A program made the translations under genes and the position numbers. Source: Amycolatopsis sulphurea (lineage in GTDB: Bacteria; Actinomycetota; Actinomycetes; Mycobacteriales; Pseudonocardiaceae). From it: a stretch of DNA of 64,000 bases. Within the stretch, counting starts at the first letter, position 1; each line of letters starts with the position of its first letter. Positions 34,163 to 42,168 of this stretch are shown here, one piece after another. The notes below the pieces were generated by a model. It had not been told where the DNA came from and ran no database searches. It worked only from the letters and a program-made list of their open reading frames with translations. The stretch covers positions 4,092,001 to 4,156,000 of the forward strand of contig NZ_PDJK01000002.1 of assembly GCF_002564045.1 (NCBI RefSeq), given 5' to 3'.

Positions 34163-35535
34163 TGGATTCGGAGTTGTCGGCGCAGCAGATCATCGATCTG
34201 GTGCGCAAAGGGGTGGGGCCCGGCGACCTGTTCGACGGCTCGACGACCAGCGGTGATCTGGCGACGCAGCATGACGATGTCGCGGGTCAGATGCAGCGGT
34301 TGCAGGACAAGATGAGCCAGTGCTGGAAGGGCGACGCGGCGGGGCAGGCCTACAGCGGTGCGGGGCCGCTGGTGCAGGCATCGAAGGTCAGTGGTCAGCA
34401 TCTCCAGCAGGCCGGGGACCTCTACAATGGCCAGGGTAATTCGTATAACACCCTGAAGAGTAAAGTTCAGTCTGCCGGAAATCTGGGTGACCGGCCGAGT
34501 GGTGACCTCGTCAGCGGGACCTGGTTCTCCTTTCTCACCAATCGGGCCGACGAGATCGAGAAGTGGGATCGGAAAGCACAAGGCGTGATCGACAGTTATC
34601 ACGCTTATCATGGAGAATCCACCGACAATTCCGGCAGGTGGGCCAGTCCTTCGCAGTACGGGGATTTGTCGGTGCCGTCCGGTGGTGGCGAATTCGGTCC
34701 TGCCCAGCCGGACGGGGGTGGCCAGGAGCATCGGCCGTCGGTGTCTGCGCCGGGTGGGCACGGTAGTGCCGGTGGGGTCACTGGTGGTACGCATTCGGCG
34801 GGTGGCCATCGCGGGAACCCGGGTGGTGCGGGCGACAGTGGTGGGCATGGTGGGGCGCCGGGCGGCGGGGTACCTGTGGGGAACAGTCCGGGTGCTGCGG
34901 GATCGGGGTCCGGCATACCGTCGGTCGGCACTACCAGTGCGGGTTATGTCCTACCTGCCGGCACCACGGGGGTCGGGCCGGGTGGGTGGAATTCGGTCGG
35001 GAGTCAGTCCGGTGCCGGTGGTGGTGGGCTCGGTCTGCCTGGTGGTTTTGGGCCGGCGGGCGGGACCGGTGGGTTCGGGCCAGCGGGCGGGTTCGGGCCG
35101 TCCGGTGGGGTTGGCGGTACCGGCGGGTTCGGCCCGACCGGCGGGTTCGGTGCGGTCGGTGGGTTCGGGCCGGGTGGCGTCGGTGGTAGTAGCGGAAGTT
35201 ACGGCGCGGGAAGCGGCGCGGCCGGTGGTGGCAGCGTCGGCCGTGGCGCGGGAAGCGGTGCGGGAAGTGGCGCGGGTGCGGGAAGCGGTGCGGGTGTGGG
35301 AAGCGGGGCAGGTGCGGTGAACGACGGGGTGGCCGCCCGGGCCGGGACACCGGCGTCGGGGTCCGGCGGGCGTGCGGGGGCGCCGGGAATGGGTGGCATG
35401 GGCGCCGGAGGCAAAGGTGGCAAGGGCGAGGGGGACCAGGAACACAAGACGGCGGACTACCTTCTCGAAGCCGATCCGGACGACGCGCTCGTCGGCGAGT
35501 TGCCCAGGGCGGTGCCGCCGGTGATCGGGCTCTGA
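34162..35535 (+). CDS. PPE-like/WXG100-type protein with long glycine-rich tail
   Basis: 457 residues. The N-terminal 150 form a helical hairpin with WKGDAAGQAYSGAGPL, a WXG-type turn. Residues 175-430 are glycine-rich, including repeats such as GGFGPAGGFGPSGG and serial GSGAGSGAG units. The tail ADYLLEADPDDALVGELPRAVPPVIGL is the conserved C-terminal signature of these proteins. It is a likely type VII secretion substrate recognised by the EspG-like protein encoded next. Repeat tracts may vary in length between strains. Confidence 0.82.
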   Translation: MDSELSAQQIIDLVRKGVGPGDLFDGSTTSGDLATQHDDVAGQMQRLQDKMSQCWKGDAAGQAYSGAGPLVQASKVSGQHLQQAGDLYNGQGNSYNTLKSKVQSAGNLGDRPSGDLVSGTWFSFLTNRADEIEKWDRKAQGVIDSYHAYHGESTDNSGRWASPSQYGDLSVPSGGGEFGPAQPDGGGQEHRPSVSAPGGHGSAGGVTGGTHSAGGHRGNPGGAGDSGGHGGAPGGGVPVGNSPGAAGSGSGIPSVGTTSAGYVLPAGTTGVGPGGWNSVGSQSGAGGGGLGLPGGFGPAGGTGGFGPAGGFGPSGGVGGTGGFGPTGGFGAVGGFGPGGVGGSSGSYGAGSGAAGGGSVGRGAGSGAGSGAGAGSGAGVGSGAGAVNDGVAARAGTPASGSGGRAGAPGMGGMGAGGKGGKGEGDQEHKTADYLLEADPDDALVGELPRAVPPVIGL

Positions 35536-35540
35536 CGAGG

Positions 35541-36278
35541 ATGCTCGTGCATGATCGTGCACTGGTGTTGCCGGTCGGGTGCCTGGCGCTGGCCGCCGAG
35601 CTGGCCGGGGTTTCGCTCCCGGCAGCACTGGCCGGGGCACCGGTCTGGCGGGCGCCGGAAAGGTCCCGCTCCGCGCGCGACGGTGCGGCGCAGGCGTTGT
35701 CGGAGCGAGGTATCGGGAACAGCGCAGGGCTGAGGGCTGATTTCGCGCGGACGATGATCGTGCTGTGCCGGGGTGTCCGTGAGCTGTCCGCGCTCGTGGA
35801 TTCCGGGCCTGATCGTCGTTATCGCGTGCTGGCGTCCGCCGAAGGACAGGATGCCGTGCTGGCCTGTCGGGCACCGTCGTCGGATCACGTGCTGGTTCGT
35901 CCGGCTCGGGCGGACGCGCTCGCTGAAGAGCTGGCGGGTGAACTGCCGGCCAACCGGCCCGGGGTCGGACCGGCGATGTCGGTTCCGGAAGCAGACCTCC
36001 GGCGCGCGATGGACGGCGCCCCGCCTCGCCGCGACGTCCGGCGGGTCATGGACGTCGCGGGCCTCCCGCGCAGCGGTGCCGCCCAGTTCGCCGCCGCGAC
36101 CCGTGACCGGATTGGCGGACGGCGCATCAGTGGCGGGAGCCTTTGTACCTACTACGACACCTCGCGCGGCCGCTATCTCTTCTCTGTCAACGGCGAACCG
36201 GGTCAAGGCCGGTACGTCAACGTCGCCCCGGCGCGTCCGGAAACGCTGATCGCACAGCTGCGTGCACTCGTGAGCTGA
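35541..36278 (+). CDS. EspG-family ESX chaperone
   Basis: 245 residues matching the ESX secretion-associated EspG family: an N-terminal LALAAELAGVSLPAAL, central VLACRAPSSDHVLVRPARAD, and C-terminal GGSLCTYYDTSRGRYLFSVN. EspG proteins bind PE-PPE-like dimers in the cytoplasm and guide them to the ESX membrane complex. The start could be ATG 35541 or GTG 35547; the latter is better spaced from GAGG. It ends the four-gene cassette. No ESX membrane components are present, so the substrate must use machinery encoded elsewhere. Confidence 0.83.
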   Translation: MLVHDRALVLPVGCLALAAELAGVSLPAALAGAPVWRAPERSRSARDGAAQALSERGIGNSAGLRADFARTMIVLCRGVRELSALVDSGPDRRYRVLASAEGQDAVLACRAPSSDHVLVRPARADALAEELAGELPANRPGVGPAMSVPEADLRRAMDGAPPRRDVRRVMDVAGLPRSGAAQFAAATRDRIGGRRISGGSLCTYYDTSRGRYLFSVNGEPGQGRYVNVAPARPETLIAQLRALVS

Positions 36279-36291
36279 GCGGGTACCGACG

Positions 36292-38058
36292 CTAGGCCAG
36301 CAACTCCTGCAGTTCCCGGACCGCGACGCTCAGTTCCTCCGCGAAGCGGTGCATCTCGGCGGCGACGGGTTTCGGGGTGCTGAGGTAGATGTTCCAACGG
36401 TCCGGCAGCAGGACGTATGCGACGCCGATGCACTGCTGGCTGGTCGAGCCGAAGCCGAAGTACTGGATGTTGACCGACGGCGCCGAGCTGGTGCTGAGGT
36501 AGTCGTTGCGCGACTTCAGCCAGCCTGGCGACGTGTACAGGGCGGGCGGCTCCGGGTCGCCGCGGCGTTGGGCGATCAGTTGTAGCTCCCAGAGGTGTTG
36601 TTCCGGGGCGTCGCCGGCTTGGCATTGCTTCGCGCGGGTGACGTGCTGTGTGGCGGCGGCGCGGAAGGCTTCGCGCTTTTCCTCGGCTGACGCGGTGGAA
36701 GTGGTCATGACGTCGGCGAAGTGGACGACCTCGGGCGTGACAACGCGCATAGCCTCAGTGCGGCCGTTCTGGAACTGCCGAGTGGCGATGGATTCGTACG
36801 TCGCGCCGGTGAGGCCTTTCGCGCGGCGGTGGGCCAGTTGGTACGCCATCTGTGCGAAGGCGTCTGGGGACATGCCCAGCTCCTTCGCCCGGTTCGCGCC
36901 GAAGTCGAACGAGACGGTCTGCGTCGCGGTCGCGTTGGCGTACGCCGCGAAGGCGGCGCCGGCAGCAAGGGCGTCCTCGCGGAGTGCGTCGGTGAGGGTG
37001 AACTCGACGGGCTCGTAGCGGGGTACGCCGGAAGCGGGCTCGCGCGGTGCACGTGAACCGGTCAGCACGGCGTCGGTGAAGCCGAGGACAGTGGTGCCGT
37101 CGAGTTCGCAGTGTTCGACGTTGATCCCGGCGGTGCCGTCCTCGAACACAATGAGCGACACGGCCTTGTCGAACCAGCGGTTGCCACTGTCGCCGTGCAG
37201 CAGCCGATCACCGGCTTCGACAGCGGTCGACGGCGTGAAATCGTCCAGGCACAGGCAGAACAGCGCCGTCTCGATGGTGTCCAGCGCCGCACCGTTCCCG
37301 GCTTCGATCAGCGCCGTACGCGAGGCGGCCCACTCCGCGCGGGCCTTCGTGGTGAAGTGCCCGGCGGCGACGTCGGCGACGTGGTCGTCCTTGAGGATCG
37401 CGCGCAGGCCGTCGGCGAGCTGTTCGACGGAGTACGGGCGGCTGTCCTCGTCGAGGACGTCCAGCCGGTACGGGGTGTTCTTGCGGAACACCACGATGTG
37501 CCGCTCGCGCGAAGGCCCTTCCCAGCCTTCGCGATACGGCGTGCGCGCGGTATCCAGCTCCGCGCCCGGGATCCGCGTCGCCGAGAAGAGAAACTTGTGC
37601 TGCACCATCGACTGTGGCATTCCCCGCACGAGAACCGGCGGCAGCAGCTCGTCATCGACCTTCAGTTTGTAGTCGACGGCCGCCGCGGTCAGCGCGGCGG
37701 CGCGTTCGACCTGGCCCAGCGGGGACTCGCGGAACAGGAAGAAAAAGTTGGCATTGAGCGCGATCCGGTCGCGGCGGCCGAGGTAGCGGTACGGCCAGAA
37801 CGTGTCGAGCCAGCTGCGTACGCCAGGCGAACGGTCGTACGCCTCCAACGCGGCCTGGAGTTCGTGCGCCGGGCTGTCCGGTGCCAGGAACGCCGCGACC
37901 GCGGCTTCGGTCTCGGCCAGCTCCTCCGCGGTGAGCAGCGGCGCGCACCACTCCAGGAAGCGGCGGCCGCTGTCCTCCAGGGTGGGGACCGGGACCCGGG
38001 GCAGCCGGTCGTCGTTGCCGAAGGTGCGGGTAGACCATTCCGGACTGCTCACGGTCAT
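36292..38058 (-). CDS. choline/carnitine acyltransferase family protein
   Basis: 588 residues with carnitine acyltransferase hallmarks: LPRVPVPTLEDSGRRFLEW at the start, catalytic His316 in VEHCELDG, and late motifs SVNIQYFGFGSTSQQCIGVA and LSTPKPVAAEMHRF. The family is mainly eukaryotic, transferring acyl groups between CoA and carnitine or choline. Bacterial examples are few and mostly uncharacterised. ATG 38058 overlaps the methyltransferase stop (ATGA). With an amino-acid-type Fe/2OG oxygenase and a methyltransferase in the same operon, an O-acylated betaine or carnitine-like product is a reasonable guess. Confidence 0.83.
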   Translation of the reverse strand: MTVSSPEWSTRTFGNDDRLPRVPVPTLEDSGRRFLEWCAPLLTAEELAETEAAVAAFLAPDSPAHELQAALEAYDRSPGVRSWLDTFWPYRYLGRRDRIALNANFFFLFRESPLGQVERAAALTAAAVDYKLKVDDELLPPVLVRGMPQSMVQHKFLFSATRIPGAELDTARTPYREGWEGPSRERHIVVFRKNTPYRLDVLDEDSRPYSVEQLADGLRAILKDDHVADVAAGHFTTKARAEWAASRTALIEAGNGAALDTIETALFCLCLDDFTPSTAVEAGDRLLHGDSGNRWFDKAVSLIVFEDGTAGINVEHCELDGTTVLGFTDAVLTGSRAPREPASGVPRYEPVEFTLTDALREDALAAGAAFAAYANATATQTVSFDFGANRAKELGMSPDAFAQMAYQLAHRRAKGLTGATYESIATRQFQNGRTEAMRVVTPEVVHFADVMTTSTASAEEKREAFRAAATQHVTRAKQCQAGDAPEQHLWELQLIAQRRGDPEPPALYTSPGWLKSRNDYLSTSSAPSVNIQYFGFGSTSQQCIGVAYVLLPDRWNIYLSTPKPVAAEMHRFAEELSVAVRELQELLA

Positions 38059-38888
38059 CCTTCTTCTCGCGGCGAAACTGCGCCGAGCAGGGCCGCGAGG
38101 TCCACGGCCGCGCCTGCGGGCTGGGAAACGTACAACCGCGCGTAGAGCGAACCTTCGGACTCCAGCCCGGTCGGGTCGACACCGGCGGCGGTCAGGTTGC
38201 CGATGATCTGCGCCTGTTCCTCTTCGGAGGCGAAGCTCCGCTGCCGGAACACGCCGTCGACCTCGGCGGTCTCGTAGCCCAGCTCGGCCAGGCTGTCCGC
38301 GACCGGCGCGTAGGAGAACATCCGCAGCACGAAGTGGGCCATCCACGGCCGCGCGCCGCGGGCGATCCGCGTGATGGTCTTCTCGGTGACGTAGCCGATG
38401 GCGCCGGTCGAGACGACGAGGTCGACGTCCTCCAGCAGCGCGCGCTGGGCGCTGTCCGGGTCGTCGCGTTCGAAATCCGCGTGGATCGTCTCGTCGAGAA
38501 ACCCCGCCGACAGCGCGTACGCGAGCGCCGGCGCCGAACTGTCCAGGCCGTAGTACCGCGCGGCGCTCGTGTCCGTGATGCGCGCGCGGTCGGCTTCGAG
38601 CAGTTCGTCGCGGCTCATGGCGAGTACGGCTGGGTCGGTGTAGTGGGCGTACACCTCGTCGATCGTCGTGGCGCAGCGCTGCAGGCTCGCGTTGACGCCG
38701 TACGAGCAGCCGACGTCGAGCAGGGTCGGACGCTCGGCGGGGTGCGCGTCGATCAGCTTCGCGACGTACGGCTTCGCGCGCTGCGGGATGTCGTAGCCGA
38801 CGCGCTGCAGCGTGCTGAAGAACGGCCGCGGGTCGGGTTCGGTGTAGATGTGGTCGAACGAGATCTTGCCGGTCGAGTCGAAAGGCAC
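38055..38888 (-). CDS. SAM-dependent methyltransferase (class I)
   Basis: 277 residues. Motif I is LLDVGCSYGVNAS (residues 56-68), and DLVVSTGAIGYVTE fits motif IV/post-IV. The N-terminal IYTEPDPRPFFSTLQRVGYD and C-terminal FRQRSFASEEEQAQ are shared with a group of uncharacterised actinobacterial methyltransferases. GTG 38888 has AGGAG 9 bases upstream. It sits 16 bases after the oxygenase gene and overlaps the acyltransferase. It may methylate the amino group of the same small substrate. Confidence 0.8.
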   Translation of the reverse strand: MPFDSTGKISFDHIYTEPDPRPFFSTLQRVGYDIPQRAKPYVAKLIDAHPAERPTLLDVGCSYGVNASLQRCATTIDEVYAHYTDPAVLAMSRDELLEADRARITDTSAARYYGLDSSAPALAYALSAGFLDETIHADFERDDPDSAQRALLEDVDLVVSTGAIGYVTEKTITRIARGARPWMAHFVLRMFSYAPVADSLAELGYETAEVDGVFRQRSFASEEEQAQIIGNLTAAGVDPTGLESEGSLYARLYVSQPAGAAVDLAALLGAVSPREEG

Positions 38889-38904
38889 GGGCCAGGCTCC
38901 TGAT

Positions 38905-39762
38905 CTAGTCGAGCAGTTCGTCACCCCGGTCGGTGCGCCCGTGCAGATGGACGGGCAGGACCCGGCCGAACAGCTGCCTGGTCCGTTCCGCGCTGCCGAT
39001 GACCCCCGGGCGCTCACTGTAGGCGAAGATCGCGGAGTGGCGCGCGATCCCGCCACCCACCTTAGTGACCCGGTGCAAGGCGAAGCGTCCTTGGAACAAT
39101 TGGAGGTCCCCCGGACGGAGGCGAAGGCGGTGCACCGGATGGGTGCCGTCCTCCCGGAGCACCGCCCGCACGGCCGGGAAGTTCTCGTCCGCCGCGGACC
39201 GGATGTTCGGGCAGTATTCAAAGATTCCACCCTCGTCGGCGGCCTGGGTGAGCATGCTGACGGTGTAGGAGTTCGTGTCGAAGTGCCACGGATGCGCGCG
39301 GCCGGGCGCGATGACGTTGAGCGTCAGCCCGGCGAGCGGATCGGCGAGTTCGTGCAGCACGGGCAGGCCGAAACAGTCGGCGACGAACCGCTGGAACAGC
39401 GGGCTGGTGTAGAGCTTGCTGATGATCGACGACGCCGGGATGCGGTCCCGCGCGACGAAAGCGTTGCCACGCTCCATGATCGTGCGGCCCGGATGGTCCT
39501 CGGGCAGTGGTTCGCCGATCGCCGTGTTGTAGGCGTTTACCTTTTCGATTTTCGCGTGCGTGTACGCCTCCAGCGGGGCGCATTCCGTACGCAGCACCTC
39601 GTGCAGCTCGGGCCGGATGAAGTCGGCGAGCACGCGGCAGCCGAAGGCGGCCAGCTCCGCCCGCGCGTTCGCGACGACCTTCCGCCAGGCCGGGCTGCCC
39701 GGTTCGGTGAGCGGGTAACGGTCGGTGTCGACCATGTCCAGTGCGGCCACGGAGGTGCTCAC
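38905..39762 (-). CDS. Fe(II)/2-oxoglutarate oxygenase (HalD/ArpA-like)
   Basis: 285 residues with the facial triad His160-x-Asp162 in HPWHFDTNSY and His230 in FALHRVTKV; RHSAIFAYSERPG supplies the 2OG-binding Arg. GGIFEYCPNIRS and the C-terminal FGRVLPVHLHG match the family containing amino-acid halogenases such as BesD/HalD. Halogenases replace the Asp by Gly or Ala; here Asp is kept, so hydroxylation rather than halogenation is predicted. GTG 39762 has GAGAGGAC upstream. First gene of a three-gene operon. Confidence 0.82.
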   Translation of the reverse strand: MSTSVAALDMVDTDRYPLTEPGSPAWRKVVANARAELAAFGCRVLADFIRPELHEVLRTECAPLEAYTHAKIEKVNAYNTAIGEPLPEDHPGRTIMERGNAFVARDRIPASSIISKLYTSPLFQRFVADCFGLPVLHELADPLAGLTLNVIAPGRAHPWHFDTNSYTVSMLTQAADEGGIFEYCPNIRSAADENFPAVRAVLREDGTHPVHRLRLRPGDLQLFQGRFALHRVTKVGGGIARHSAIFAYSERPGVIGSAERTRQLFGRVLPVHLHGRTDRGDELLD

Positions 39763-40130
39763 TCGACGTCCTCTCGGCAGGTGAAGCTGCGATGCTTGCC
39801 CTGGTCGTGAAGGAAAGTGGTAGCACAGATCCCGCCCGGCCAACGGTCGGTTTGTGAGCGGTCGCACAAGGTCATCGGGGGCGGGCGGGGAGGCGGCCAG
39901 GTGCGACGGCGGGAGGCTCCTGCCCGGAGCGGTGGATCACCCGGCCGGGTCCTTGCCCGGTGTTACCGGCTGGGAGCAGGCCCGGGGCCTGGATTGATCG
40001 GGTAACCGTGCCGGGGGGACGCGTCGCACGGAAGGTCGTCGCTCGGTGTGATCGGCTGCCCGGGCAGGACCGGCGGCCTAGACTGGCTGGGTCACCGGAT
40101 CCGGAAGCCCGTACCAGAGGTGGAGATCGG
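39763..40130. other. 368-base intergenic region
   Basis: It separates the divergent oxygenase operon and SDR gene and presumably holds both promoters. I see no gene, strong hairpin or repeat in it. A moderately A/T-richer patch at 39795-39830 precedes the oxygenase start. Confidence 0.4.
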
Positions 40131-40931
40131 ATGAATCTGCCCGACCCGAGTGCCGCGAACCGTGCGGTGGTCACCGGCGCCTCCTCCGGGATCGGCACCG
40201 CGCTGGCCGGGGCACTGGCCCGCCGCGGATATCACCTGGTGCTGATCGCCCGTCGCGCGGACCGGCTCCAGGAGCTGGCGGATCGGCTGGCGCGGGAACA
40301 CGGGATCGAGGCCGAGGTCCGCGCCTGCGATCTCGGCGACCGGGCGGCTCGCGAAGAGCTGGCCCGCGAGCTGTCCGGCCGGGAAATCGCGGTGCTGTGC
40401 AACAACGCCGGGTTCGCCACGTACGGCCCGTTGTCCGCGGCCGATCCCGCGCGTGAGCGCGAGGAAGTGGAACTCAACGTGGCCGCGGTGCACGACCTCA
40501 CCCAGGCCGTGCTGCCCGGCATGCTCGACCGCAAGGCCGGCGGCATCCTGATCACCGGTTCCACCGCGGGCAACCAGCCCGGCCCGCTGAACGCCACCTA
40601 CGCCGCGTGCAAGGCGTTCGCGAACACGCTGGCCGAGTCACTGCACACCGAACTGAAGGGCACCGGGGTCGGGTGCACGCTGCTCGCGCCGGGGCCGGTC
40701 CGCACCGAGTTCGCGGAAGTCGCCGAGGTGAGCAAGCTGACCGACATGCTGCCGGAAGCCCTGCTGGTGTCCGCTGATCGCGTGGCGGAGCAGGCCGTCG
40801 CCGGCCTCGCCGACGGCAAGCGACGGGTCGTGCCCGGTCCGCTCGCCAAGGCACAGACCCTGCTCGGCACCTACGGGCCGCGTGGCTTGTCCGGACCGGT
40901 GCTGCGTGGCGCTTATCGGCGGGCAGGGTGA
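40131..40931 (+). CDS. short-chain dehydrogenase/reductase
   Basis: 266 residues. The Rossmann motif VVTGASSGIGTALAGALARR, LCNNAGF, catalytic Ser in ITGSTAGNQPG and YAACKAF (Tyr-x-x-x-Lys) are all present. It resembles the broad group of actinobacterial SDRs (DltE-like). ATG 40131 has GGAGA upstream. It stands alone and no substrate is indicated. Confidence 0.83.
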   Translation: MNLPDPSAANRAVVTGASSGIGTALAGALARRGYHLVLIARRADRLQELADRLAREHGIEAEVRACDLGDRAAREELARELSGREIAVLCNNAGFATYGPLSAADPAREREEVELNVAAVHDLTQAVLPGMLDRKAGGILITGSTAGNQPGPLNATYAACKAFANTLAESLHTELKGTGVGCTLLAPGPVRTEFAEVAEVSKLTDMLPEALLVSADRVAEQAVAGLADGKRRVVPGPLAKAQTLLGTYGPRGLSGPVLRGAYRRAG

Positions 40932-41080
40932 CAGGCGGCACCTACCGGGAGGGCCGCGCGCTCGGTCGGGAGGGTTGAGCGACAGCCAGGATGCGGCAGC
41001 CGCCGTCCCGGTCAAGCCGGCTTGACCGGCGAAACTCCGGCCGTCGCCAGACCGCCCCAGCCGCCGGTAAGCATGATCCG

Positions 41081-41340
41081 CTAACCCTCCGTCGACAGGT
41101 ACTTGCCGAGCACCGGGGCAATCGCCGTAAGCGCCGCCGGTTCGGTCATCTCATTGTGGTCGCCGTCGACGGGGACCGCCTCGATCCGACCCGTGACCAG
41201 TGGCTGCCACGCGGCGGCGAAGCCGGACGACTGCCAATCCGCCGGTTGACGGGTGACCATGGTGGGGCGCCGGGCGGGCATCCGCAGAATCTTCCGCACG
41301 CCGCCCGGGGACAAGGCGCCGGACAGCACCGGACGGAATG
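41081..41340 (-). pseudogene. thioesterase C-terminal remnant (NRPS/PKS type)
   Basis: The last 35 residues of the frame, WQPLVTGRIEAVPVDGDHNE followed by MTEPAALTAIAPVLGKYL, match the terminal His-containing segment of integrated NRPS/PKS thioesterase domains (GDHxExxxxP). No nucleophile Ser region or start lies upstream in any frame. A piece of a lost assembly line is left at the border of the polyketide locus. Confidence 0.6.
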
Positions 41341-41613
41341 AGACGAACCGCGCGGGTCGCTCCGGCCGCCGGAGGGGAATTCGCCCGGAATGGCAAGACC
41401 GGCGAAGCTCGGCCGTCGCGGAAAGTGGGGTGAAAAGTGAATTCATCGCACTCCGTGGCACTCCCGTCGCCCTGTGGGAGAGGAATATTTCGCGCGGTTG
41501 GGCCAGGCGGCGGAGAGGACTCCGACTTTGTTGCCGACCGCGTGCGGGTATGGCACTGTGTGGGCGTGGTGACCATGGGGGAAGCCGCTCATCCGGGGGG
41601 ACGGTGAACTGGG

Positions 41614-42114
41614 GTGCATCCGAACCGCTCGTGGCAATACGGATTTCTCGCGGCAGGCTGGGCGGTGCTGTTCGCGGGCGCGCACTTCTTCTGGGCACTC
41701 GGCGGAGAATGGGGGCTGGACAGCTCGGCGGGCAGCCGGCTGGCCGCCGAGCGGCCGGGCTGGTTCGTGGCCGGGGGCCTCTGGGGGGTCGGCGGGCTCT
41801 GCCTGATCGGCGCGGTGGTGGCCGGCGGGCTGGCCCGGCGCGGGGTCCGCGGCCGCCGGTGGCGGCTGCTGAAGCTGCTCGGCTGGGGGGTCGCGGCGCT
41901 GCTGCTCGTGCGGGGGATCGGCATCGAGGTGCTGATCCTGTCCGGGGTGCAGGGCGTCGACGACGCGGTCGGCTCCGGGCAGAGATTCTGGACGCTCGCC
42001 CTGTGGAATCCCTGGTTCATCCTGGGGGGCGTGCTGTTCGCGCTGGCCGCGCGGAACTTCGGCAAGGAGCCGGCCGCGAGGCCGGCCGGTGAGGTGCCCG
42101 AAGCCGTCCGCTGA
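41614..42114 (+). CDS. DUF3995 membrane protein
   Basis: 166 residues with four hydrophobic segments (AAGWAVLFAGAHFFWALGG, WFVAGGLWGVGGLCLIGAVV, LGWGVAALLLVRGIGIEVLI, NPWFILGGVLFALAARNF). The pattern GAHFFWALGG and NPWFILGG is typical of DUF3995. GTG 41614 start. Function unknown; it lies just before the STAND regulator on the same strand. Confidence 0.78.
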   Translation: MHPNRSWQYGFLAAGWAVLFAGAHFFWALGGEWGLDSSAGSRLAAERPGWFVAGGLWGVGGLCLIGAVVAGGLARRGVRGRRWRLLKLLGWGVAALLLVRGIGIEVLILSGVQGVDDAVGSGQRFWTLALWNPWFILGGVLFALAARNFGKEPAARPAGEVPEAVR

Positions 42115-42168
42115 GGCCGCCCGCGACGATTTCCCGGTTTCGGCCGGACCGATCAAAGGGGGTTTGAT

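Noticed and set aside
38905..39762. Halogenase call for the HalD-like oxygenase
   Set aside because: The iron-binding Asp162 is present (HFD), whereas halogenases of this family have Gly or Ala there.
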